Positions 1 to 7,306 of a stretch of DNA of 64,000 nt are shown here, piece after piece. Position 1 is the stretch's first letter. Each line of letters begins with the position of its first letter. Below the pieces are notes generated by a model. That model saw nothing but the letters and a program-made list of their open reading frames with translations, was not told the origin of the DNA and made no database searches. This stretch comes from Senegalimassilia faecalis (GTDB lineage Bacteria; Actinomycetota; Coriobacteriia; Coriobacteriales; Eggerthellaceae). The stretch is from contig NZ_SDPW01000001.1 in assembly GCF_004135645.1 (NCBI RefSeq), positions 186,001 to 250,000 on the forward strand, read 5' to 3'. The position numbers and the translations under genes are program-made.

Positions 1-1
1 G

Positions 2-226
2 CAAGGCCGCATCGAGAAAGTCAACGACGACCTGTTCTTCGACTCCCAAGCGTTCGCAGCGCTGAAAACTGCCGTGGCCGAACAGCTGGCCGACGGCCCC
101 GCCAGCGCCACCGAGCTCAAAGACGCCATGGGGCTTTCGCGCAAGCATGCTATTCCCGTGCTTGAGCACCTGGACGGCACCGGATTCACGCGCCGCGTCG
201 GAGACGCCCGCGAACTGGTGAAATAG
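2..226 (+). CDS. selB: SelB, selenocysteine-specific elongation factor (3' end only)
   Basis: The first reading frame is open from the window edge and ends in TAG at 224-226, so only the last 74 residues are visible. They read as the winged-helix end of SelB, starting GRIEKVNDDLFFDSQAFAAL and ending ARELVK. In SelB the C-terminal winged helices bind the SECIS hairpin of the mRNA, while the missing N-terminal GTPase part delivers Sec-tRNA to the ribosome. The tRNA-Sec gene lies about 150 bases downstream on the opposite strand, which is strong support for the call because so little protein is visible. Start, GTPase domain and promoter are outside the window. Confidence 0.8.
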   Translation, partial: QGRIEKVNDDLFFDSQAFAALKTAVAEQLADGPASATELKDAMGLSRKHAIPVLEHLDGTGFTRRVGDARELVK

Positions 227-346
227 CTTTCAATCGCTAGGGTAAGCAATGCAATACGAACAAGACGACGGTTACGCCGAGCCCGCACCTAAGACGACCG
301 TCAATGCTACATGAGAGTGCGGATGCACGGAATAGCAACCAAACAA

Positions 347-370
347 AAAGGAGCCCGTTTGGGCTCCTTT
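347..370 (-). terminator. Intrinsic terminator of tRNA-Sec
   Basis: A stem AAAGGAGCCC with its complement GGGCTCCTTT closes a short loop. On the minus strand it is followed by TTTTTGTTTGG, so it fits as the terminator just downstream of tRNA-Sec. On the plus strand it could also stop selB transcripts, with a weaker U-run. Confidence 0.75.
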
Positions 371-378
371 GCATTTCT

Positions 379-475
379 TGGCGGAGATGCGTGCGAATCG
401 AACACACCCGAGACGTTCTGCGCGCCTCACAACGGCTTTGAAGGCCGCGGGAACCACCAGGCCCCACCCATCTCC
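379..475 (-). tRNA. selC: tRNA-Sec (anticodon TCA)
   Basis: On the minus strand the sequence starts GGAGATGGG and ends GCATCTCCGCCA, giving a long acceptor stem with encoded CCA. The anticodon loop reads CTTCAAA (anticodon TCA, which reads UGA). The variable arm is long and the T loop is TTCGATT. The total of about 97 nt is far longer than a normal tRNA, as expected for tRNA-Sec. With SelB next to it, this shows that the organism can decode UGA as selenocysteine. No selenoprotein was recognised among the genes in this window. Confidence 0.93.
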
Positions 476-579
476 GAAAAGGCGTAATAGATTGTACCGT
501 AACAGAAGCGTAGCACGAAGTAATTCGATAAACGCACCGACAATTCCGCAAAGAGCGCACGTGAAGGCTTGTTCGCTTG

Positions 580-1902
580 CTATTTGTAGTATGGCAAGAC
601 CAGATTTCCCACAAGCGCAACGCCCATGAAACCCACGGCAAACAAGACAACGGCAGCAATGATATGGGCCCGATAGGAACGGCGCCGCACCCTCGGCAGC
701 ACTCGATAGACAGGACGCGGATCGAACAACAAAGGCATCGGGCTGATAAACAACAACCAGGTAAAGGCGAAGGTTACAGCTCGAGCAGGTATCGGCAGCA
801 GCGCGGTGTCCCCACTTGTGTTAAATATAGAGTTCACGCAAATCACTGCAAGCAAAACTACCAAAATGATAAGCAAAACATCCCACGAAAAACCCAACCA
901 ATAAGGAACTCGCGAAAACAACTTTCGCATGTTCACTTTTACCGAAGATTTCGTCTTGACCGGCGCCGGCATACCCCCCTGGCTGGCAGCGGAAATCGGC
1001 TCTTCATGCGGCACCACACAAGCCTCAACACTTTTGCAGCTTATATCAATGCCCACATCATAGGGGTCGCCACAAGCGATAGCATCTGATGACTGTTGCA
1101 CAACTGCGATAGACGAATCAAACGCCCGAGCCAACGCCTTGACCGACTGGAAGCGGTCGGCAGGGTCAAACGAAACGGCCTGCAGAACAACATCACGCAG
1201 TACCGAAGGCACGTTGTGCGTAGCCAGCACTTGAGCGATATGGTTTACTTCAGGCGTCTCTTCGCATAATAGGTAAAACAGCAGCATGCCCAGCGCGTAT
1301 ACATCGCTGCGCTCGTCGGTTTGGCCGTAGCCGAACTGCTCGGGCGGCGCATAGGCACGCGTGCCGAAATGCTTCGTGTCGGTAGTGGCATCCGCATCAA
1401 AGGTGCGCGCGATGCCCAGGTCGATGACGAACACCGCATTGCCTTCAACCATGAAGTTTGACGGCTTGATGTCGCGATGGATAAGCGGCGGGTCGAAACG
1501 CTCGTGCAGCTCGCAAACGGCATCGCACACCTCAGGAAACAACCGCTTCGCCAGTTCAATGGACGGGTCGCGCTCGTACACCACGTCGGCAAGCGTTTTG
1601 CCCGGTACGCATTCCATGACCACTGCATCCTGTTCACCGACGCTGTAGCAATCGAAGATGCGTGGAAGGTGCAGGAAGCGCGCACCTTGGCGCTGCGCAT
1701 CCAAGATGCGCCGATACGCTCCGCCAAGGCCCGCTTCGCAATCGAAATATTTGCGAATGTACGGGCCTTGTTCCGAGCCGTTTTGACCGACGAAGAACAC
1801 GCGCTCAGTGCGCTCGAGCTGGCCGTTTTTCAGCACGGCGTCAACGCGATAGCACTCGTCGCGCGCCAGGGAATCAAGTTGTTGCTGGAGTTCGTCATTC
1901 AT
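580..1902 (-). CDS. Membrane Ser/Thr protein kinase
   Basis: A 440-residue Hanks-type kinase. Visible landmarks are a lysine in YIRKYF (about 51), the catalytic loop HRDIKPSN (142-149, Asp144), DLG in place of the usual DFG (161-163), and APPEQ in the P+1 region (185-189). After a linker of about 75 residues come three hydrophobic segments near 340-358, 372-393 and 413-436, so the kinase domain should face the cytoplasm on a membrane anchor. The frame stays open further upstream, but that part lies inside the neighbouring gene. ATG at 1902 (MNDELQQQ) is chosen because it falls after the HTH stop; its Shine-Dalgarno is weak. The 52-base spacing suggests co-transcription with the HTH gene. The substrate is unknown, and no extracellular PASTA repeats are present, unlike PknB. 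Confidence 0.85.
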   Translation of the reverse strand: MNDELQQQLDSLARDECYRVDAVLKNGQLERTERVFFVGQNGSEQGPYIRKYFDCEAGLGGAYRRILDAQRQGARFLHLPRIFDCYSVGEQDAVVMECVPGKTLADVVYERDPSIELAKRLFPEVCDAVCELHERFDPPLIHRDIKPSNFMVEGNAVFVIDLGIARTFDADATTDTKHFGTRAYAPPEQFGYGQTDERSDVYALGMLLFYLLCEETPEVNHIAQVLATHNVPSVLRDVVLQAVSFDPADRFQSVKALARAFDSSIAVVQQSSDAIACGDPYDVGIDISCKSVEACVVPHEEPISAASQGGMPAPVKTKSSVKVNMRKLFSRVPYWLGFSWDVLLIILVVLLAVICVNSIFNTSGDTALLPIPARAVTFAFTWLLFISPMPLLFDPRPVYRVLPRVRRRSYRAHIIAAVVLFAVGFMGVALVGNLVLPYYK

Positions 1903-1954
1903 AACTGAAATGGTACCAGAAGTACGCCGGATGCGCGGCTGCGCCGTGGGCGGC

Positions 1955-2425
1955 TTATTCCGTGATGGTTTGCTCGTGAAACGCGTACAGCTGCTCATCG
2001 GCAGCTTGCAGCGTCTCGCCATGGCTGATGCAGAAAATGATGATGGCATCGCGGCGGTCTTTGCAATACAGCTCGTTGTGGCCGCCGGCCCGCAGAATGC
2101 GGTTCGTTTCCCGTAGCGTGCAGCTCATAGCGAAGGCAAGCTGCAGCAGCTTATTGCGCGACGGCTTGCGCTGGCCGACGAAAATCTGATAGCCGAACGT
2201 GGGGTTCAAGCCCGCCTGGCGCACCACCTCTGGACGCACAAGGCCTTTCTCATCAAGCAATTGCTGCAGGTAGCTGGGCAAATCGCGGCCATGCAACCGA
2301 TGCTTGCCCGCAAACTTCACCGGGTCGGGCGCGCTCAGCAACTCATCGAGCAAATCTTCCGTCAAAGGTTCCTTCACGCGCCGCTTCCTCTTCCGCTTAA
2401 TTCCACGTTTACTAAAGTAAACCAT
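1955..2425 (-). CDS. HTH-type DNA-binding protein paired with the kinase
   Basis: A 156-residue protein. After a basic start (KRGIKRKRKRR) comes a helix-turn-helix core, roughly residues 50-110, of the XRE-like kind: LPSYLQQLLDEKGL, then RQAGLNPTFGYQIFVGQR, then SRNKLLQLAFAM. A C-terminal part contains NELYCKDRRDAIIIF. I recall the same core (YQIF.G.R.P.R.KLLQLAF) from clostridial and actinobacterial regulators encoded beside Ser/Thr kinases; this is memory of the family, not a search. It probably forms a two-gene unit with the kinase and may be its regulator or substrate, which is inference. The start at 2425 has a modest GAGAAG ribosome site, and a palindrome lies directly after the ATG. 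Confidence 0.75.
   Translation of the reverse strand: MVYFSKRGIKRKRKRRVKEPLTEDLLDELLSAPDPVKFAGKHRLHGRDLPSYLQQLLDEKGLVRPEVVRQAGLNPTFGYQIFVGQRKPSRNKLLQLAFAMSCTLRETNRILRAGGHNELYCKDRRDAIIIFCISHGETLQAADEQLYAFHEQTITE
2407..2422. promoter_or_regulatory. Palindrome abutting the HTH gene start codon
   Basis: GTTTACT, AA, AGTAAAC is a perfect inverted repeat with 7-base arms. It begins at the second codon of the HTH gene. It could be an autoregulatory operator or an mRNA hairpin that affects initiation. Coding sequence can form such repeats by chance, so confidence is low. Confidence 0.35.
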
Positions 2426-2467
2426 GTAGTCTTCTCAATACGATAGCAGAAGAACGGAATAAGACGC

Positions 2468-3031
2468 TTACAAATTGGCTATTGCATAGTCAGCCTCTTC
2501 TTCGGTGAATTTCTCACCATACTCGCTGGTAAGCTGATCGCGAATAGCGGAAGGCGACATGCTCATAGTGTCTTGATAAGACTTTGCTTTCTCAAGCGCA
2601 TTGGCATTCCAATCAGCCTTTACGTTATCGATAGCGTACTGAGCCGCTTCCGGCGAAAATTGTTCGCCATATTCAGAAGTCAGCTGATCATACACACCCT
2701 GCTTCGACATATGCATCAGGTTGGAATAGGATTCAGCTTTTTTCAGCGCGGATTTATACTCCGTTGGAACCGATGCTTCTGCGGCTTTTGGCTCTGCAGT
2801 CGTCTCCGATTGCTCTTGCGAAACAGTTGAGTTTTCGGTACTCGAAGCGGTGGATTGTTGCGAGACAGCACTGCTTGTCGTTTGTGAAGATGAGGCGTTC
2901 GAACTTGTTGTCTTAGAACCTCCACCAGCACCGCCAACGACAGCCGCAATAACGATGATTGCAAGTACCCAAAACCACACACGTTTATACAGTGGTTTCT
3001 TTGCTGCTTTTCCTGAGGTGTCCTCTGCCAT
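2468..3031 (-). CDS. Ltp-type surface protein with two repeats
   Basis: A 187-residue protein starting at ATG 3031 (MAEDTSGK), with GGAAAGGAA about 6 bases upstream. A basic stretch is followed by one membrane segment (VWFWVLAIIVIAAVVGG, about 18-36). A Ser/Thr/Gln-rich spacer of about 60 residues looks like a cell-wall or extracellular linker. Two C-terminal repeats of about 47 residues share SY.......YDQLTSEYGE.F and end in YAIDNV and YAIANL. These match the family called host cell surface-exposed lipoprotein (Ltp), first known from phage superinfection exclusion but common in Gram-positive chromosomes. There is no lipobox cysteine, so it is probably membrane-anchored rather than lipidated. 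No phage genes are nearby. Confidence 0.75.
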   Translation of the reverse strand: MAEDTSGKAAKKPLYKRVWFWVLAIIVIAAVVGGAGGGSKTTSSNASSSQTTSSAVSQQSTASSTENSTVSQEQSETTAEPKAAEASVPTEYKSALKKAESYSNLMHMSKQGVYDQLTSEYGEQFSPEAAQYAIDNVKADWNANALEKAKSYQDTMSMSPSAIRDQLTSEYGEKFTEEEADYAIANL

Positions 3032-3210
3032 AGCGATTCCTTTCCAATAAGTGATTTGACGTGCGAAAACGTATTCCATGGTAGGGAAAGGGCTCTATCA
3101 TTTCATTAGCTCGCGGCTACGATTTGGGAGGTTTTCCGCCAATGACTCATCTGAGGTCGCGGAATGCTTAAGCACTATTTCAGAGGCGCTGCTTTGTTTA
3201 AGAAGATCCA

Positions 3211-3242
3211 AAAAGCGCCGGCCCAAGCGGACCGGCGCTTTT
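3211..3242 (-). terminator. Terminator of the rsmB operon
   Basis: An 11-base stem (AAAAGCGCCGG with CCGGCGCTTTT) and a 10-base loop, flanked by T-runs on both sides. It sits 34 bases past the rsmB stop and ends the dnaG/def/fmt/rsmB run. It may work in both directions. Confidence 0.8.
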
Positions 3243-3275
3243 GTAGAAGAGCGTTAATGGATATGAAGCGAATGA

Positions 3276-5654
3276 CTATTCGTCCTTTTCGTCGCCGGAA
3301 GTCTCGGCGGCATCCTCCTGAGTTGCGGCTTCTTCCTCAGCCGTCTGCTCAGCAGGCTCTTCACCCTGCTCGGCGGGGGCGTCGTGCTCGGCTCGGTTTC
3401 GGGCTTCGGCTTGCTCGGCCACGATGTCGTCGATGGACACGTGGGCGGCACCGGTGGTCTCAAGCGATTCGATAGCGTCAAGGTCCTCGGCGTCCTCGGC
3501 CTGCGCAGCCTCGGCTTCGACCTCGGCCTGCGCGGCTTCAGCAGCGGCGGCCTCGGCCATCTCAGCAGCTTTCGCGGCGGCCTCGGCGGCAGCCTTTGCA
3601 GCCTCTTCAACGGCCTTAGCGGCTTCGGCAGCGGCAATCTGCGCGGCCTCGGCGGCAGCGGCCTGCACCAGCTGCTCCACCGGCGCTTCGTCGCGCACCA
3701 AGCGCACGGCGAAGTGCGCGTCGGAAGAGCCGGGCGCCAAGCGCGTGGCCAGGGCGTTGCGACCGCACAGCTTGTCAAGCTTGAAGTGCTTGCCCACCGC
3801 GCTGTCCAGGAACGCCTTCACCACGCCGGCGTTCTCTTCGCGCGTGACCGTGCACGTGGAGTACGCCAGCATGCCACCGGGCTTGATGTGCGTTGCGGCA
3901 GCCTTCAGCATGCCCAGCTGCGTCTTCGCGAAGTTCTCGACATCGCGCTCAGCCATGCGCCAACGGATTTCAGGATGACGGCGCAGCGTGCCCATGCCGG
4001 AGCACGGCGCATCAACGAAGACCAGGTCGAACAGGCGCTCGGGCATGACGTTGTCCAGGTCAAGCGCGTTGCCGGTGAATGCCTCGGTGACGTTCACCCC
4101 GTAATCTTCGGCGCGCTTCTCAAGCAGGCGCGTCTTGTACGCGTGGTTGTCGATAGTGACGTACTCTTCAATCTGCGAGCCGTACTTGCGGCAGGCGTTC
4201 GACTGCAGAAGAATGGTCTTCGTTGCACGGCCAGCGCCAACCTCCAGCACACTGGCAGGCTTCTCATCGGGCAGGATGTTCGCCGCAACCATCTGGGCCG
4301 CCGCATCGGACACCAGCATCTTGCCCTGGTCGATCTGACGCTCAAGCGCCGGCACCAAAAGCGCGCGGCTTTCGGGCACGCGCAGGCAGCCCGGAACGTC
4401 GATATCGCCAAGGCTGACCGGCTCCGCAACTTCTTCGGCGCGCTCAAACGCCTTCAGCACGTGCTCGTCGGTAACCTTGCACGCGTTCACGGCCACGAAC
4501 AGCGGCGCAGGCTCGTTCGAAGCGCGCATGAAGTCGATAGCGGCCTGCGGGCCCAGGTCGGCCATAAGCTTGCGCACCATCCATGCGGGGAACGCCTGCG
4601 TGCGGGCAAGCGCGTCGATGTCGGTGGCCGGGTTGCCGAACGGGAAGTCCAGGCGCAGGCGCACCACCTTGTGCAGCACGGCGTTGGCCACGCGCGCGGC
4701 CGGGCCGGGGCTGAACGACTTCACCATCTCGACGCCCTGGTCAACAGCAGCGTGAGCTTCCTTGCCCAGGAAGATGAGCTCGTACACGGAAATCTGCAGC
4801 GCGTCGCGCGTCTCGCGGAACACGTCTTCAGGCGTGTCGAGCGCGCGGTCGATGATCTCGTCGAGCGTGCCGCGGGCGCTGACGGTGCCAAGGGCCAGCA
4901 GCGTGGCGAACGCACGGTCCTCAACCGACATGCTGGAATGGTCGATCACTTTCGCGATGACGTCCTGCGCGAATGCCTGGCGCTCGCGCACCGTGCGCAC
5001 GACCTCAAGCGCGGCAAGGCGCGCCGGCGTGGCGTTGTTCTTGCGCATGCGAGGCGCGGGCTTGTTGCCGCGCGGCGCGCCCTTGCCGCCGCGTTCGGCC
5101 TGCTCGGGCTTGCGACGCGGGTCGCGCGTGGTGTTGCGGCCGCGAAAATCGGGCTTCGGCGTGCGCTCGGCATCGCCGTCGCAGCGCGGGCCGCCCTGCG
5201 GACGTGCGCCGTTGCGGTCGAAGTCGCGCTTCGGGCCGCGGTTGAAATCGCGCTTGGGGCCGCGATCGTTGCGGTCGCGGTCGCCGCGGTAACCGCCGCG
5301 GTTTTCGCCGTCGCGCCCACCTTTGTAGCCGCGGTTATCGCGACGGTCGTCGCGCCCGCGGAAATCGCGCTTCTCGCCGTCGTTGCCGCGCCAATTGCCG
5401 CGGCCGCCATCGCGACGCTGGCCGCCGTTGCGGTCGTCGCGTCGACCATAGCCGCCTTCGCGCTTGCCGCCATTGCCGCCGTTGCGGTCATCCCTACGGC
5501 CGTAACCGCCTTTGCCGCCCTTGTAGCCGCCGCGGTCATTACCGCCGCGAGACCCCTTGTAGCCGCCGCGATCGTTACCGCCGCGACGATAGTTGCCGTT
5601 GCCGCCTTCGCGTCGCTGGTACGACGCCCCTTCGTTGTTGTGCTGATCAGCCAC
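3276..5654 (-). CDS. rsmB: RsmB-type 16S rRNA m5C methyltransferase with RGG and Ala/Glu extensions
   Basis: 792 residues, against about 430-450 for a usual RsmB. The extra length is at both ends. Residues 1 to about 205 are a disordered Gly/Arg/Asp/Asn/Tyr region with many GGYKG, YGRRDDRNGG and PKRDF units. Residues 210-345 match the NusB-like RNA-binding domain. About 385-655 is the methyltransferase: SAM motif EVGAGRATKT (471-480), DAPCSGMG with Cys551, and STCTVTREEN with Cys601, the expected nucleophile. Residues 656-792 are Ala/Glu-rich and acidic. The family methylates C967 of 16S rRNA (E. coli numbering). The GTG start at 5654 has GGGAGG 7 bases upstream and overlaps the fmt stop by 8 bases, so translation is probably coupled. 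The core function is secure; the role of the tails is unknown. Confidence 0.92.
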   Translation of the reverse strand: MADQHNNEGASYQRREGGNGNYRRGGNDRGGYKGSRGGNDRGGYKGGKGGYGRRDDRNGGNGGKREGGYGRRDDRNGGQRRDGGRGNWRGNDGEKRDFRGRDDRRDNRGYKGGRDGENRGGYRGDRDRNDRGPKRDFNRGPKRDFDRNGARPQGGPRCDGDAERTPKPDFRGRNTTRDPRRKPEQAERGGKGAPRGNKPAPRMRKNNATPARLAALEVVRTVRERQAFAQDVIAKVIDHSSMSVEDRAFATLLALGTVSARGTLDEIIDRALDTPEDVFRETRDALQISVYELIFLGKEAHAAVDQGVEMVKSFSPGPAARVANAVLHKVVRLRLDFPFGNPATDIDALARTQAFPAWMVRKLMADLGPQAAIDFMRASNEPAPLFVAVNACKVTDEHVLKAFERAEEVAEPVSLGDIDVPGCLRVPESRALLVPALERQIDQGKMLVSDAAAQMVAANILPDEKPASVLEVGAGRATKTILLQSNACRKYGSQIEEYVTIDNHAYKTRLLEKRAEDYGVNVTEAFTGNALDLDNVMPERLFDLVFVDAPCSGMGTLRRHPEIRWRMAERDVENFAKTQLGMLKAAATHIKPGGMLAYSTCTVTREENAGVVKAFLDSAVGKHFKLDKLCGRNALATRLAPGSSDAHFAVRLVRDEAPVEQLVQAAAAEAAQIAAAEAAKAVEEAAKAAAEAAAKAAEMAEAAAAEAAQAEVEAEAAQAEDAEDLDAIESLETTGAAHVSIDDIVAEQAEARNRAEHDAPAEQGEEPAEQTAEEEAATQEDAAETSGDEKDE
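5035..5640 (-). repeat. Degenerate coding repeats for an RGG-rich tail
   Basis: The first 205 codons of rsmB consist of imperfect short repeats. Examples are GGNDRGGYKG twice within 25 residues, YGRRDDRNGG twice, and RGPKRDF/NRGPKRDF side by side. At the DNA level this is a low-complexity stretch of GGC, CGC and GAC codons. Such tracts can expand or contract by slippage, so length may vary between strains. Confidence 0.8.
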
Positions 5655-6606
5655 GAGGGCCCTCCCAAATCTTGGTATCGTCCTTTATTCCTTGAATGCC
5701 GGCGGCAAACGCCTTGGCCGCCATGGCCTGCTTGCCGTTCGGCTTGATCTCCAAAAGCTCCACTGCCCCGTCGGTGCACCCGATGAACAGGCGCTTTCCC
5801 GCGAAGCGAACCTGCCCGGGCACCATGCCCGCCGAAAGCTTCGCCGATTGCTCGTCGGCGACCGCCGGGCGCGCCGACAGCACGGTGACGGGCTTGTCGG
5901 CCACCACGGCATGCGCCGGGTGCGCATCGCTTGACGCGCGCACCTTCGCGCACGCCAGCCACACGTCGTCGTCGGGGAACAGGTCAAGCTCGCCCTTCTC
6001 GATCTTATGGGCATACGTCACGCGCGTGTCTTCCTGCTCCGTCCACCGGATGCAACCGGCCTCAAGCTGCGACAGCGCCGTAAGCAGCGCATGCGCGCCC
6101 AGATCGGCAAGCTGGTCGGTGAGAAGCGCCGCGTTCTTATCGGCCACGTCGATGGACCGGCACACGCAGTAATCGCCCGTGTCAAGGCCTTCCTCCATGC
6201 GCATGATGCACACGCCGGCTTCTTCGTCGCCGGCAAGAATGGCGCGCTCGACGGGCGCGGCGCCGCGCCAGCGCGGCAACAGCGAAGCGTGCACGTTCAG
6301 GCAGCCAAAACGCGGAACGGCAAGCACCTCGGCGGGCAGCAGCATGCCATACGCGGCAACGCACACCACGTCGGGCTCAAGCGCCGCCAGGGCAGCCTGC
6401 TCATCGGCGTCGCGCAACGTGCGCGGGCAGCGCACGGGAATGCCGCGGCGCTCGGCCTCGGCCTTCACCGGGCTTGCCACCAACTGCTTGCCGCGACCGC
6501 GCACGGCGTCGGGGCGCGTGTACACGGCCACCACGTGGTGCTGGCTGGCAAGCTCGGCCAAAATGGACGCCGAAAACTCCGGCGTGCCCATGAAAACTAC
6601 GCGCAT
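5647..6606 (-). CDS. fmt: Methionyl-tRNA formyltransferase
   Basis: A 319-residue enzyme that formylates initiator Met-tRNA using 10-formyl-tetrahydrofolate. It begins MRVVFMGTPEFSASIL, as the family does. It contains the formyltransferase loop SLLPRWRGAAPVERAIL and the downstream GLDTGDYC. The C-terminal third matches the tRNA-binding beta-barrel domain. The start at 6606 has GGAAGGA 7-8 bases upstream. It lies 3 bases after def and overlaps rsmB, making a tight translation-initiation operon. The length is normal and no key residue appears lost. Confidence 0.96.
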   Translation of the reverse strand: MRVVFMGTPEFSASILAELASQHHVVAVYTRPDAVRGRGKQLVASPVKAEAERRGIPVRCPRTLRDADEQAALAALEPDVVCVAAYGMLLPAEVLAVPRFGCLNVHASLLPRWRGAAPVERAILAGDEEAGVCIMRMEEGLDTGDYCVCRSIDVADKNAALLTDQLADLGAHALLTALSQLEAGCIRWTEQEDTRVTYAHKIEKGELDLFPDDDVWLACAKVRASSDAHPAHAVVADKPVTVLSARPAVADEQSAKLSAGMVPGQVRFAGKRLFIGCTDGAVELLEIKPNGKQAMAAKAFAAGIQGIKDDTKIWEGPRG

Positions 6607-6609
6607 AGC

Positions 6610-7143
6610 CTATCCTTCCACGGAAGTTTCCCCAGGTCGCGCACCGGCAGCCAAAGCCACCTCATACTCCTGCAGAGCTTTAAGGCGAGCCGTAGGTTCG
6701 CAGCGCTCGAACATGGTGACGCCATCAAGATGGTCGGTCTCATGCTGCAGGCAGCGGCCCAGAAGCCCGTCGCCCTCGATCTCCCACAGCTGTCCGTCCA
6801 GGTCGTAGTAGCGGCAGCGCGCAAACGGCGGACGGGCGATGGGAACGGAGATGCCGGGAATGGAAAGGCAGCCCTCCTCTTCCTCAACGGGGTCGCCTTC
6901 GCGTGCGACGATGACGGGGTTGAGCATGACGATGGGGTTGCGCTGCCCGTCTTCTTGGTCGCAATCGATGACGACCATGCGCTTGAGCACGCCCACCTGC
7001 GGGGCAGCCAGACCGCACCCGGCGTTTTTGTACATGACGTGCGCCATTTGCTTCGCTAGGCGCTTAAGACTTTTGTCCTTGAAATCGCAGGGCTCGCATA
7101 CCGTGTTCAGCAGCGGATCGGGCGATTGCACGATTGACAGCAT
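6610..7143 (-). CDS. def: Peptide deformylase
   Basis: A 177-residue metalloenzyme that removes the formyl group from new proteins. All three family motifs are present: GCGLAAPQVG, EGCLSIPG (metal-binding Cys), and QHETDHLDG (two metal-binding His and the catalytic Glu). Two ATGs lie close together. The one at 7143 (MLSIVQSP) is chosen because AAAGGA sits 7 bases before it, while the one at 7149 would be only 1-2 bases from that site. It is followed directly by fmt, the usual pairing of deformylase and formyltransferase. Confidence 0.95.
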   Translation of the reverse strand: MLSIVQSPDPLLNTVCEPCDFKDKSLKRLAKQMAHVMYKNAGCGLAAPQVGVLKRMVVIDCDQEDGQRNPIVMLNPVIVAREGDPVEEEEGCLSIPGISVPIARPPFARCRYYDLDGQLWEIEGDGLLGRCLQHETDHLDGVTMFERCEPTARLKALQEYEVALAAGARPGETSVEG

Positions 7144-7306
7144 ATGCATATCCTTTTGCGGGTGTCTAGGTTCAAAGGGCACATGCCGCGCCCCATTTCA
7201 ACCTTTGTATTGTGGCACGGCAAGCCCGCCGCCACACCGTGCGCGGGCAAACATCCACAAAACCCCTGCTGAGTACGAATAGCGAACACGCCGATGGGCG
7301 CGCGCA

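Noticed and set aside
2468-3031. Ltp-type protein as a sign of a prophage.
   Set aside because: The family is also common in Gram-positive chromosomes, and no phage, integrase or repressor gene is near.
5035-5640. CRISPR-like or satellite repeat array.
   Set aside because: The repeats are imperfect, have no spacers and are in frame with rsmB; they encode RGG-type peptide units.
3384-5747. A 787-codon plus-strand frame antisense to rsmB.
   Set aside because: It is a shadow of the GC-rich, repeat-like rsmB coding strand. It is hydrophobic Val/Ala-rich without any recognisable domain, and has no ribosome site.
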